The notes: generated from the sequence alone by a model not told the origin. Counted from the first letter of the stretch, positions 19,835 through 29,091 are shown. The stretch is 45,149 bases of DNA from Ramicandelaber brevisporus (GCA_025201865.1 MU602711.1:12800-57948), one strand, 5' to 3'. Made by a program: numbers and translations.

Positions 19835-22800
19835 ATGCAACAACAGCAACAGCACCAGCAGCAACAAACTCCAGCGACAGCAGCGGCACCGGCGTCTTCC
19901 TTGGTTCGCGGTTTTGGGTCGTTTTTGAGACGGCGCCAGCAGCAGAATGCTGTCGCAGACTCCTCAACCAGCGCCGGCTGCGGCTCCTTCTCGGCCTTTT
20001 CCTCGTCGTCCTCTCTTGACGACCAGAGTAAGGCTCAGCAACAGCACCAATCTCCTCCAACCCCACCCATGAGCGGCAGCACACCGCCCCAGGCTGTCTT
20101 TGACCTTGAAGAACCTTCCACGCAGCACCATCTCTCATTACCCGATACGGCTCTTGGTGGTCGGCACGTGTCCTCCTCGTCCTCCACCTCCGCCTCCTCT
20201 TCCTCTTTGGTATCAACTGCGCCCGCTATCGGTCTTTCGTCGACTCAGCCTCCGCCGCCGCCGCAGCACCAGCAACAGCAGCAGCAACCTTTCTTTGGCA
20301 GTCTCTCCAGTAATAACTGCAGCAGTAATGGTGTAGCACCAAATGGACGTGTTATCGATTGGACGCAGCCAACAATTTCGGCGAACATGATGAGACTGTC
20401 ACGAGCATTCACTGTCTCTAACACTTCCACTTCGGATCTCAACACAACCAGTTCATCGATTGAACAACAACAACAACAACAACAGCAACAACAACAGCAG
20501 CAGCAGCACCCCAAACTTGGCATGCATGGCTCTGCACACAGGGTAAAGTTACTGGGAACTATCCCATCCGGCGAGTCAACTGCATCAACCACTCCATTGC
20601 GTAGAGCTCCAGGTGGCAACAAGGACGACAGCGAGTCTCACCATGCAACAATTGTAGGCGCTACTGACCACTTACTGGAGCTTCCAGACTTGCTCGGCAC
20701 AGTATCACTCGAATCACTCGGCACCACTGCCGCCCTTCGCAGCAGCTACAGTGGAGACGGTGTGGCTACATTCACCAGTGGCTCTACATCAGGTAACGGA
20801 AGACTGAATGAACAGCAGCAACAACAGCAACAGCAGCTGTTGAGACCAGAGTCAGACTCACAGACGCCACAGCAGCAACAGAAGCCAAAGACTGGACAAT
20901 TTGTGCTTCCATACCACCGCCGTACACCATCAAAGCCGACAATGCAACTCACGCCAGACTCATCGAGCGGTGACATGGTTGCATTGGCGAACCAGTCAAT
21001 GGTTGATTCGGCGTCTGTAATGGCTCCTCGGCTGCAGCTTGATACTGACCCGCATCGGCTGACTCGTTCAGACGACGGTTTCTCGCGGCAAGCCGGCGTT
21101 CCAGTTCGCGCATCTCCAAGTGATCCATTTGCGCCGCCCTCGGTGTCAGCGCGCTCCATCTCATCAATGGGCATCCAGCCAATTGCCCCGCCAGTTCCTC
21201 AGCTCCAGCACCCGGCCTCTCACCAGCAGCTGAGCGTATTTGCTCGTCCCGTCACTGGAATTGTGCCCCGCAAGTCTACATCTCATCAATGGGCATCCAG
21301 CCAATTGCCCCGCCAGTTCCTCAGCTCCAGCACCCGGCCTCTCACCAGCAGCTGAGCGTATTTGCTCGTCCCGTCACTGGAATTGTGCCCCGCAAGTCTA
21401 CATCTCATCAATGGGCATCCAGCCAATTGCCCCGCCAGTTCCTCAGCTCCAGCACCCGGCCTCTCACCAGCAGCTGAGCGTATTTGCTCGTCCCGTCACT
21501 GGAATTGTGCCTCGCAAGTCTACTCAACCATTGCGTCGCGGCAGCGGAGGCGGAGGCAGCGGAAACGAGTCTCCCATCTCAAGCCCCAGCCCGCCAAACT
21601 TGTTCTCGCCTCGCTCTGGTTCATCCGCCTCTCTGCCTGGATTCTACTTTTCTCTACCAGCAAGCAGCCTGGCAGGGTCAAGCAATGCTGGTAGCGCAGC
21701 TGGCGGTGGATTGCATCGCACTCCATCTGTCGCCTCGCAATTCTTGGCCAGCCTCAAGGAATCCGCGTCTTCTGTCACCATTCCCACCTCTCCGGACCGC
21801 CCGCGCGTCTGGGCATCGTTGCCCCAAAATGATCCATCCAGCTTGGCTGCAATGATGACCTCGCAGCCTGACCTGCTGGAGGCGTATGCTGAGGACGAAG
21901 AGGAGGGCATGGTGGTCAATGGGTGGGTGCTTGGTCGTGTCATTGGCCGCGGCGGATTCTCAACCGTGCGCATTGCTGAGCTGTATGACAACGAAGTCCA
22001 GCCTCCCAAACTCATTCGTCGCGCTGCCGTCAAGATTGTTCGCGCCAAGAAGGCTTGCAGCAGCAGCTTGGGCAGCGGCGGTGGCAACCCATCATGCATG
22101 GTGTGTCCTGATCCAGCCGCTGATGAACTGGCAGACAACGATGATGAAACGTGCCCACGTGTCATGCTCGAGCGCGAGATTGAGATTTGGAAGCAGGTCC
22201 ACGACCACCCCAATGTGGTTCGGTACTACGACGTCGCGTACACCATGACCGCCACTCTTCTCTTTGTGGAACTGTGTGAGCGTGGCTCAGTATATGACAT
22301 GATTCAGCGCGAGTATCCAGATGGTTTGCCACCGCGGCTCTTGGCCTCGCTGTTCACCCAGCTGGCCAACACCATGGCATACCTGCATGACCGCATTGGC
22401 ATCATCCACGGTGACATCAAGTTGGAGAATCTGCTCATTGCCGACGATGGCACATTGCGCATCACTGACTTTGGCCTGTCAGAGTATGCTGAGGCGCCCA
22501 AGTCCTCTGCCTCCAACTATCTTGATGCCGCAGCCATCCCAGCTGGTCAGCGTGCCGTCTACCGTGCTGCTTCCAGCTGCCTTGCCAAGGCTCAAGTGCA
22601 GCATTGCGCCGGCTCGCTCGAATACTGCGCTCCAGAGAACTTGATCTTCATCAGCGGCCCACCATCCTGCCTTGCCAAGGCTCAAGTGCAGCATTGCGCC
22701 GGCTCGCTCGAATACTGCGCTCCAGAGAACTTGATCTTCATCAGCGGCCCACCATCCGACTACCAGGCTGCCAGTGCACTGCGTGATTCTCTATCGTTGC

Positions 22801-23156
22801 CATCCATCAGTGCTCGTCCAGCCGACATGTGGGCTGTTGGTGTGGTGATGTATCTCATGCTGACTGGCCGCTATCCCTTCTCTGACATGTTCTCTCCACG
22901 ACTGGTTATGAAAATCCAGCGTGGTGAATATGACAAGGCACTCATCAATGCTGCAGTTGAGCGTGCTCGCTCCACTTCATTGTCGCCAGATGAAGCTGCT
23001 TACTCTCAAGAGGCAGCCAATCTCATTGACCAGCTGCTTGTGGCTGATCCCAAGAAACGATGCACTGTTAAGGATCTCGTGTCATCACCCTTGTACATTT
23101 GTGACTTTATTGCTACCGCCTCATCTTCCTCTTCCTCTTCCTCCGCGTCCCATTGA
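19835..23156 (+). CDS. Gln/Ser-rich protein kinase gene interrupted by a frame-breaking tandem repeat
   Basis: Two frames belong together. The first (19835-21355) gives a Gln/Ser-rich N-terminus of 506 residues. The second holds the kinase and ends at 23156. They overlap inside a 122-bp unit present three times (21157-21522). With one unit the gene reads as one 1025-residue protein; with three, the first frame stops at TGA 21353-21355. The kinase has a glycine loop GRGGFSTV, AAVK lysine, HGDIKLEN (22407 on; HGD in place of HRD) and DFG (22467). A 90-bp in-frame duplication repeats the end of the activation segment, so CAGSLEYCAPE occurs twice (APE at 22629 and 22719). DMWAVGVVMY follows. It appears CAMK-like, exact family unknown. 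A GT-AG splice from 21236 to 21422 would also restore frame but has weak signals. It could be a broken gene, an assembly error, or spliced. Confidence 0.65.
21157..21522. repeat. Three tandem copies of a 122-bp coding unit
   Basis: Copies occupy 21157-21278, 21279-21400 and 21401-21522. They appear identical by eye except for a T at 21512 in the third copy where the others have C. The unit begins CATCTCATCAATGGGC. The length is not a multiple of three, so each added copy shifts the frame. Confidence 0.95.
22578..22757. repeat. Two tandem copies of a 90-bp unit within the kinase domain
   Basis: Copies at 22578-22667 and 22668-22757 are identical by eye. Each encodes 30 residues from CLAKAQVQHC through the APE motif to GPPS. 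The duplication is in frame. Confidence 0.95.
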
Positions 23157-23649
23157 GACTTTCTTTACTCTACAACCACAGTGTATTTTCTCATCTCTTT
23201 CTTTCTCTCTCTCTTCCATTACGTATCCCGGTACTCCTATAGTTTACTATTTGCCTCATACATCTTTACAGTCGTTTTCCCCATTATCCACAATTTGCTT
23301 GTTTATTCTGCTTCCATTTCGTTACACAATCCATGTCATCTCCCTCATCCTCTCCTCCAAGGTTTCTGTATGTGCGGTGGCCGCAGGAAGTAATTGGAAG
23401 GATTAACTTTATCTCGGATTTTACTGTTTTGAATTATTATTATTATTACCACTGCGATTCCTCGAGTCATCGACGGTTCATCAGCACTTGGTACTCACAT
23501 TTCTTTTTTATTTTAGTTTTACACAGAGCGCATCTTTTTCATTGCCTTTCTCGTCATTGCTTCTATTATTCACTCTAACATCCTGTTTTTACATAATTTC
23601 TTTTTTAAACATTAGTAATTAATTACAAATCAATCGGGTAATTAGCTGG
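23157..23649. other. Convergent intergenic region, no gene seen
   Basis: This AT- and pyrimidine-rich 493-bp region lies between two converging genes and holds both 3' untranslated regions. ATT repeats occur at about 23432-23446. Open frames here are short and compositionally biased. Confidence 0.5.
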
Positions 23650-24243
23650 TTAATCAGTGTCTCTGATGGCAGGATTAGTTAGAATATTATCGAATGGGTC
23701 AAGAGGTGGCAAACCCATGCATTCATTACATAGGATTGACTCACTGTCGCACGTTTTGTTACATAAACTACAAGTGCCTTGTCGCAATGAAAGGCTGTTA
23801 AAGGCATTAAGCAGGTCGTCACTGTCTTCCATTGAATCCGTCTGTTGCTTCGGTTGTTGTTTAACATCGCTGTCCAAGAATAGAGGGTTTGTGAGACCAA
23901 TTGCATCTTGTAGCCAAATGTCTTCTTTGGATGACGCTGTTGGTATCGCGGATGACGTTCTTGCTTGTGTTGTTGTTGTTGTTGTTGGCTGGATGTGTGC
24001 AATGTTTGAGTTGTCGTCTTCGTCTTCGTCTTCCTCGTTCGTGTCGCTTTCAATTTCGCTATCTTCATCAGTTGTTAGTGCTGCAGGTTGAAAGTCATCG
24101 TCAAGACCAAGTAGCCTAGCAATACGCTGAAGCTCGTCCTGCTTGGACTCTAGGTACTCAAACAGACTGGCTTTGTTCACATTGCGGCCGTCTCTTTGAT
24201 CGTCTGGTGTTGACATTGTTGCTGAAGGCTGCGTTGCTTTCAT
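23650..24243 (-). CDS. Small acidic protein with a C-terminal Cys-rich, zinc-finger-like motif
   Basis: The 197-residue product starts at ATG 24243 (G at -3); ATG 24216 is an alternative that trims nine residues. An N-terminal helix-like part (ASLFEYLESKQDELQRIARLLGL) is followed by an acidic stretch (EDSEIESDTNEEDEDEDD), a Thr run, and a conserved-looking segment EDIWLQDAIGLTNPLF. Near the C-terminus are CSLCNKTC and CNEC, a CxxC...CxxC arrangement that could bind one zinc ion. No family recognised. It is divergent from ABD1 with only 99 bp between start codons, so the two may share a promoter. Confidence 0.65.
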   Translation of the reverse strand: MKATQPSATMSTPDDQRDGRNVNKASLFEYLESKQDELQRIARLLGLDDDFQPAALTTDEDSEIESDTNEEDEDEDDNSNIAHIQPTTTTTTQARTSSAIPTASSKEDIWLQDAIGLTNPLFLDSDVKQQPKQQTDSMEDSDDLLNAFNSLSLRQGTCSLCNKTCDSESILCNECMGLPPLDPFDNILTNPAIRDTD

Positions 24244-24342
24244 TTCGTCTTTGCGCACAGCAAAAGAATAAAAAAATACAGCAACAACAACAGCAACAAC
24301 AACAACAGCAACAACAGTAACAACAGTCTAGCAAAGCCAGCA
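24244..24342. promoter_or_regulatory. 99-bp divergent promoter with CAA/CAG repeats
   Basis: The whole space between two oppositely directed start codons is 99 bp. From about 24277 to 24325 it consists of CAACAG/CAACAA repeats, so the leader of ABD1 is likely to be a CAA-rich, weakly structured RNA. Confidence 0.6.
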
Positions 24343-25509
24343 ATGACCAACGTTGAGCACGATGATGTCTTGACTCAAGTCGAGGACAAGGCAAGCCGTG
24401 AAGCCCAGCTAGTTGCACAACACTATAACCGACGCCCTGATCTCGGCCGTGAAGCACGCAAGGACTCTGTGATTGTCCGCCTACGTGCGTTTAATAATTG
24501 GATCAAAACTGTGTTGATAACGGCACACATTCTGAAGCCAGGATCAACAGCACTTGATTTGGGATGCGGCAAAGGAGGAGATATTGGGAAATGGCGCAAG
24601 GCAAAGATATCGCATTTGGTTGGAATGGATATTGCTCAGGAGAGTATTAACCATGCAAAGGCTAGATTTGATGATAGAATGGGTGACCCTACTGCATCTA
24701 GCAATAACTCCAACAACAAGCATCCTAGGAATAATCACGACGATCGAGATGGTGCAAATTCATACAGAAGAGCCAATGATGGATCTAGAGTTCAGGGAAA
24801 TAACAGAGGGAATTATCGGAACAATAACGAGAGCAATAGAATGACTGGAGAGTTTTATGCACAAGATTGTTATGGAGAACCCATTTCAAGATCAATTCTG
24901 CCCAACATTGCGTTTGATATAGTGTCTATGCAATTCTGTATGCACTACGCATTTAACACTGAACAGAGAGTCAGAATGATGCTTCATAACGTATCCTCTC
25001 AGCTCAAAGTTGGCGGAATGTTTGTAGGCACTATCCCGAACTCTAACTGGCTAGTTCGTAAGCTACGCAATGTGCAACAACTAACTCCACCTGGCCAGCC
25101 TGTTCCGAACGAATTTGGCAATTCAGTCTACAAGGTTAGATTTGAAGATCCCGACCAGATCAGCAGCCGTACATTTGGATGCAAGTATTATTTCACACTG
25201 GTTGATGCAGTTGAAGACTGTGCAGAATACTTGGTTCATTTCCCATCTTTTGAGAAGATTGCTCGAGAGTTTGGATTAACTTTGCTATTCAAGAAGTCGT
25301 TCCACGAATACTATCAAAGTGCACTGAAACACTCTCATAACAAGCAGCTGTTGTACAACATGAGAGTCATTCTGGACAGCCATCAAGCCGCAAATACGGG
25401 TGAGCCTGCTCATATGACTCCAGATGAGTGGGAGTGTGCGAACATTTACATGGTATTTGCTTTCAAAAAGGAATCGCCCTATGTTGGTCCTGCTCCTTCC
25501 ATGTCTTAG
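24343..25509 (+). CDS. ABD1: mRNA cap guanine-N7 methyltransferase (Abd1/RNMT)
   Basis: The 388-residue nuclear enzyme transfers a methyl group from S-adenosylmethionine to the N7 of the mRNA cap guanine. The SAM-binding motif LDLGCGKGGDIGKW lies at 71-84, after the RLRAFNNWIK cap-region helix. VGMDIA forms the next strand, FDIVSMQFCMHYAF (about 195) the catalytic-side strand, and GGMFVGTIPNS follows. The order matches the Abd1/RNMT family. Between the second strand and FYAQDC there is an Asn/Arg-rich insertion, about residues 118-166, at a surface loop. It is not needed for the fold and is variable in composition. ATG 24343 is the first ATG in frame. The stop lies 80 bp from the convergent AGTRAP-like gene. 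Confidence 0.93.
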   Translation: MTNVEHDDVLTQVEDKASREAQLVAQHYNRRPDLGREARKDSVIVRLRAFNNWIKTVLITAHILKPGSTALDLGCGKGGDIGKWRKAKISHLVGMDIAQESINHAKARFDDRMGDPTASSNNSNNKHPRNNHDDRDGANSYRRANDGSRVQGNNRGNYRNNNESNRMTGEFYAQDCYGEPISRSILPNIAFDIVSMQFCMHYAFNTEQRVRMMLHNVSSQLKVGGMFVGTIPNSNWLVRKLRNVQQLTPPGQPVPNEFGNSVYKVRFEDPDQISSRTFGCKYYFTLVDAVEDCAEYLVHFPSFEKIAREFGLTLLFKKSFHEYYQSALKHSHNKQLLYNMRVILDSHQAANTGEPAHMTPDEWECANIYMVFAFKKESPYVGPAPSMS

Positions 25510-25589
25510 CTCAGACCAAACTAAATGTATAGAGAGAAAAAACAACAACCTATTCAATATTTAAGTTACCATTGTTTAAGTTTATTGCT

Positions 25590-26066
25590 TTAACCTCGGG
25601 GAGATGCACTCGCAGAACGGGATCTTTGATCAGGCGATGCGATGGGAGAGCCGAGGCTTTGCTGCGCAGCAAAAGACGATGCACCTGCAAATCCAGCTGT
25701 CGCCTCGTCGTCTTCCAATGCAATTCCGCGATGCTGCAATGCCTTAACTGCATTAATCACTGTCAAGGGCTTCAAGCACAATCCAAAGATGGTCAGCATT
25801 CCAGTCCAGAATGGGAATCCCTCTGTAGAGTGATAGTGGACCCACACCCACATTATGTCGAACACAATCGTCACCGCCAGCACAAGAATGAATCGTTTGA
25901 GCTGCTCAGGCAGATCCTCCTGGGCATGTGCCCACAGTCCAAACACGAGGATGGGCAGGTTGTAGGCTGGGTGGATGCCGAGAGATGCAAAGAGCGCTAG
26001 GCCAGTCTGGATAGTGACGAGCTGGCCGAGGTCTAGCCGCGTGCTGAGCTCCACAATCGCGTTCAT
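25590..26066 (-). CDS. Small multi-pass membrane protein resembling AGTRAP
   Basis: The 158-residue protein is read from ATG 26066, the only ATG in the frame; upstream in-frame sequence is hydrophobic but lacks a start. It has about four membrane segments: TIQTGLALFASLGI, LPILVFGLWAHAQ, FILVLAVTIVFDIMWVWV and GMLTIFGLCLKPLTVI. The pattern LGVWAxAQ-like, then FLDI-like, then LLLKPL-like is that of type-1 angiotensin II receptor-associated proteins, which sit in the endoplasmic reticulum, Golgi and endosomes. The C-terminus is a Ser/Arg-rich cytosolic tail. Fungi have no angiotensin receptor, so the role must be a more general trafficking one, which is inference. The resemblance is from motif spacing, not an alignment. 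Confidence 0.65.
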   Translation of the reverse strand: MNAIVELSTRLDLGQLVTIQTGLALFASLGIHPAYNLPILVFGLWAHAQEDLPEQLKRFILVLAVTIVFDIMWVWVHYHSTEGFPFWTGMLTIFGLCLKPLTVINAVKALQHRGIALEDDEATAGFAGASSFAAQQSLGSPIASPDQRSRSASASPRG

Positions 26067-26219
26067 CCTGCGTTCTGACGGGGAGAGAGTAGTGGCCGAG
26101 AGGGGGAGAGCACTATACGTATTCACAAGAATTAAAGTAAAGAAAAAAATAAAAAGTAAATTAATGAGGTGAAGGAACGCCAAGAGCAAAACGTGGCACT
26201 AACAAACGAGTAAGAGTGC

Positions 26220-26939
26220 TCAAGAGAACATGTTGCCTTGATAGTAGCTAGGCTGTTGACGATCACGAATACGACTGCGTTCATATACATACATGTCTGC
26301 GACAAATGTCTTCCATCGATTGCTCGCTTGATTCAGCTTGAATGCCAGTCCACAGATAATCAGGAATGCACCAAGAATCAGCCACAGCGGCCATTTCCAC
26401 CACCAGTACCAATAGTATCCATCCGTCCGAGGGTCCCACTGATATCCATTCCGTACGATGAAGTAATATCCAATGGCTATTCCAATTATACACGCAATCA
26501 GCACAAATATAAGTCCCATCAACAGACGCTCGCCTTTGCGCATTGGCATTCCGAAAATAACGGGGCGGATTGGAGGAGCATATGTGGGCGGAATGTATGC
26601 CTGGTCAGCACCAGAGCGGCGGACGCGGTCGGCAATGGTATCGCGCGATTTGTAGGCACGAGTGAGCTCAGCTTGAGAGTCCCATTGAAGCGAATCAAAT
26701 AGAGCACGGTCCAGAGTGGAATGAGGCCAGCCGCGAGCCAGCGCACTATCTGGAGCGGGCGGTCGATAGCGTGGTGGTGGTGGTGGTGCATTATTGCCAC
26801 CGCCGTATGTTGGGTGACCGGTGTTATAATCGCCAGTTACTGGGATGGATTGGTATGTGTTTGGTCCTGGACCTGGCGAGCCAGGCGACAGGTACGATGG
26901 TGGAGGCTGCTGCGATGGAGGTGGATATGAAGTTGGCAT
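26220..26939 (-). CDS. Pro-rich protein with two transmembrane helices
   Basis: Read from ATG 26939 (the frame opens two codons earlier with GTG), the product has 239 residues. The N-terminal 70 are Pro/Gly/Tyr-rich and contain PPPSY and PPPPPRY, which could bind WW or SH3 domains. A conserved-looking helix follows (DRALFDSLQWDSQAELTRAY). Two hydrophobic helices, LLMGLIFVLIACIIGIAIGYY and WPLWLILGAFLIICGLAF, flank a Trp/Tyr-rich hairpin (YYWYWWWKW). The short tail is basic. It is probably an endomembrane protein; no family recognised. It is divergent from DEG1 with 129 bp between starts. Confidence 0.68.
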   Translation of the reverse strand: MPTSYPPPSQQPPPSYLSPGSPGPGPNTYQSIPVTGDYNTGHPTYGGGNNAPPPPPRYRPPAPDSALARGWPHSTLDRALFDSLQWDSQAELTRAYKSRDTIADRVRRSGADQAYIPPTYAPPIRPVIFGMPMRKGERLLMGLIFVLIACIIGIAIGYYFIVRNGYQWDPRTDGYYWYWWWKWPLWLILGAFLIICGLAFKLNQASNRWKTFVADMYVYERSRIRDRQQPSYYQGNMFS

Positions 26940-27068
26940 CTCCACTCAAGTTTACCGAGGCAAGAAAGAAGAAGATGAGGATTGTTTGCGAGGCAAAGAT
27001 GCGCGTGCTAGGGTGGTGGGTGGTTTCACCAAAAAAGACCACGGCTGCCAGAAAGTGCTTCTTATTTT
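26940..27068. promoter_or_regulatory. 129-bp divergent promoter between the two-helix membrane protein and DEG1
   Basis: This is the full space between opposing start codons. It is purine-rich on the plus strand in its first half (AAGAAAGAAGAAGATGAGG at about 26962). No TATA box was seen. Confidence 0.45.
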
Positions 27069-29063
27069 ATGAATAGATCGGCCTTTGTTGGTCACCATTG
27101 CCGCCTTCTACAACGACTCAACTCTGCAGCCGCCAAGAACATTCGACCTGATAGACTATTCCACGGTGGAACATCGCAGGCTTTAATTAGAGCACGACAA
27201 TACCACACCGCAGCCAAGAAGCGCAAAAGAATGACAAGCGACGACTACCTAGGCTGGTCAAAAGAGGCGCTGATCGAGCGGATCAAGCAGCTCGAAACAG
27301 TCCAGCCTACTGCCACCGCTGCTGCTGTTGCTGCTGCACAGCATGCACCAACAGCAGCATCGACATCAACATCGACGCCAATGGTTGAAACATCGGTGAC
27401 ATCTACTCCATCAGTATCGGCTTCAGCATCAGCATCGGCCTCGGCCTCGGCATCTGTGGAATTGACACCAAAGTTGACCAAGAAGGAGCGCCGGGCTCAA
27501 AAGACGATGGATTTGAGTAAAATGCACAAGAGACGAATTGCATTCCGTGTGGTTTATCTCGGCCATCCATATAATGGATTTGCCACGCAGATTAGCCTGA
27601 TTCCTCCAGGCGACGGACTCCTCCAGAAGGAACAGCAGAAATCTCAGCAAAATGGCACTGCTGCTGCTGCTAATGCCACAGATGATGCATCTGAGTTGTT
27701 TGCACCAACGCCAGGCCGTCCAGCTCATGTTCGTACAGTCGAAGATGAGTTGTTTTTGGCAATGCTCAAGTGTAGATTGATTTCAAGTCCTCAGACTTGC
27801 GGATTCTCGAGATGTGGCCGCACTGATAAAGGAGTGAGCGGCACTGGCCAGGTTATTAGCGTTGATGTGCGCTCCATTGTTCCACCCCGCACAGAGTCTC
27901 CAGCATCAGATACACCAGATACACCAGAATGGCTAATGAACGACGATGAGATTGCACGCGAATTGCCATATGTTAAAATGCTCAACAAGGCACTTCCCGA
28001 GACGATTCGAGTGATTGCGTGGGCTCCAGTTGCGCCAGACTTTGATGCACGATTTGATTGCTCAGCGAGAAGATACAAGTACTTCTTTTACTCTCACGAT
28101 CCAGCCGCAGTGGCTAGCCACACACGCAGTCAGCCTCATTCTCCATTGCTGGATATTGAAAAGATGAAAGAGGGAGCCAGACTGTTTTTGGGAACTCATG
28201 ACTTCAGGAACTTTTGCAAGCTGGACCCTCAAAAGAATATCATGAGCTTTGAGAGACAGGTGTTGGATATCGATATTAAGCCTGCCCAGGCTGAAGATAG
28301 CGGCTATTCATCAGCGGCTGTAAAATATGGATTTAGTGGAGGCAGGCTATACTGTTTGGACATGACTGGATCTGCATTCTTATGGCACCAAGTGCGCTGT
28401 ATGATGTCGATTTTGTTCCAGGTGGGACGTGGAAACGAAGAACCATCGATTGTGTCCAAAATGCTGAATCCAGCAATTATGCCAGCCAAGCCAGTGTATG
28501 AAATGGCTTCCGATATTCCGCTGGTGTTGTATGATTGTATATTTGGACCTGATAAAATTCCACGGTGGGTGTTTGCACAGACTTCAGAAGATGCAACGTC
28601 TATTTTGCACACATATCGCACTGTTCGCTCAGAATGGGAAGCTGCATCTATCAGAGCAAACATTTGGAGCGAAATCGTCAGAATTCTTGATAGAGCGCCT
28701 GTTCCCGTCTCATTGACTGACAGTGAGTCGGTATCCGAAGAGAGTAGCAATGTCACCTATGTTCCATTTAACGAGGCATGTGAGCGGAAGCTGGTTGGCA
28801 AAGGAGCGGGTGATCTGTCAGTCTATGGAGGAGGTCGCTTGGTTCCGATTCACAACTATCAGCCATTGGAGAAGCGTCAGGTGGCAGATACATATGACAT
28901 CATTCAGAAACGATACAATGACAAAATTGCTGCTCGGAAAGCCGCTGCTGAGGCCACACCTGAGATTGGGTCAAAGCGACCATTGTCACCAAGTGATGCG
29001 CAAGAAGGCGGTGATGGAAACCGTCGCGCACGGCTCACGGCAAACGATGGATCAAACGAGTAA
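27069..29063 (+). CDS. DEG1: tRNA pseudouridine(38/39) synthase Deg1/Pus3
   Basis: The 664-residue TruA-family enzyme converts uridines 38 and 39 in tRNA anticodon arms to pseudouridine. The catalytic Asp is D253 in SRCGRTDKGVSGTGQVISV. YLGHPYNGFATQ, FDARFDCSARRYKYFF, GTHDFRNFCKLDP and the WHQVRCMMSILFQVG motif follow in the family's order. The first 54 residues are rich in Arg and hydrophobic residues and look like a mitochondrial presequence. A second ATG at 27231 (MTSDDYLGW) begins at the point where Pus3 proteins usually start. Between them lies a basic KKRKR that could serve nuclear import. An Ala/Thr/Ser low-complexity spacer (residues about 78-135) precedes the core, and a Gln/Ala insertion lies at about 185-215. 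Confidence 0.92.
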   Translation: MNRSAFVGHHCRLLQRLNSAAAKNIRPDRLFHGGTSQALIRARQYHTAAKKRKRMTSDDYLGWSKEALIERIKQLETVQPTATAAAVAAAQHAPTAASTSTSTPMVETSVTSTPSVSASASASASASASVELTPKLTKKERRAQKTMDLSKMHKRRIAFRVVYLGHPYNGFATQISLIPPGDGLLQKEQQKSQQNGTAAAANATDDASELFAPTPGRPAHVRTVEDELFLAMLKCRLISSPQTCGFSRCGRTDKGVSGTGQVISVDVRSIVPPRTESPASDTPDTPEWLMNDDEIARELPYVKMLNKALPETIRVIAWAPVAPDFDARFDCSARRYKYFFYSHDPAAVASHTRSQPHSPLLDIEKMKEGARLFLGTHDFRNFCKLDPQKNIMSFERQVLDIDIKPAQAEDSGYSSAAVKYGFSGGRLYCLDMTGSAFLWHQVRCMMSILFQVGRGNEEPSIVSKMLNPAIMPAKPVYEMASDIPLVLYDCIFGPDKIPRWVFAQTSEDATSILHTYRTVRSEWEAASIRANIWSEIVRILDRAPVPVSLTDSESVSEESSNVTYVPFNEACERKLVGKGAGDLSVYGGGRLVPIHNYQPLEKRQVADTYDIIQKRYNDKIAARKAAAEATPEIGSKRPLSPSDAQEGGDGNRRARLTANDGSNE

Positions 29064-29091
29064 GTACTAAAGCTGATGATAACTACGATTT

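Noticed and set aside
21157-21522. Regular repeats considered as a CRISPR-like array
   Set aside because: The units are directly adjacent with no spacers and encode protein; this is a tandem duplication in a fungal gene.
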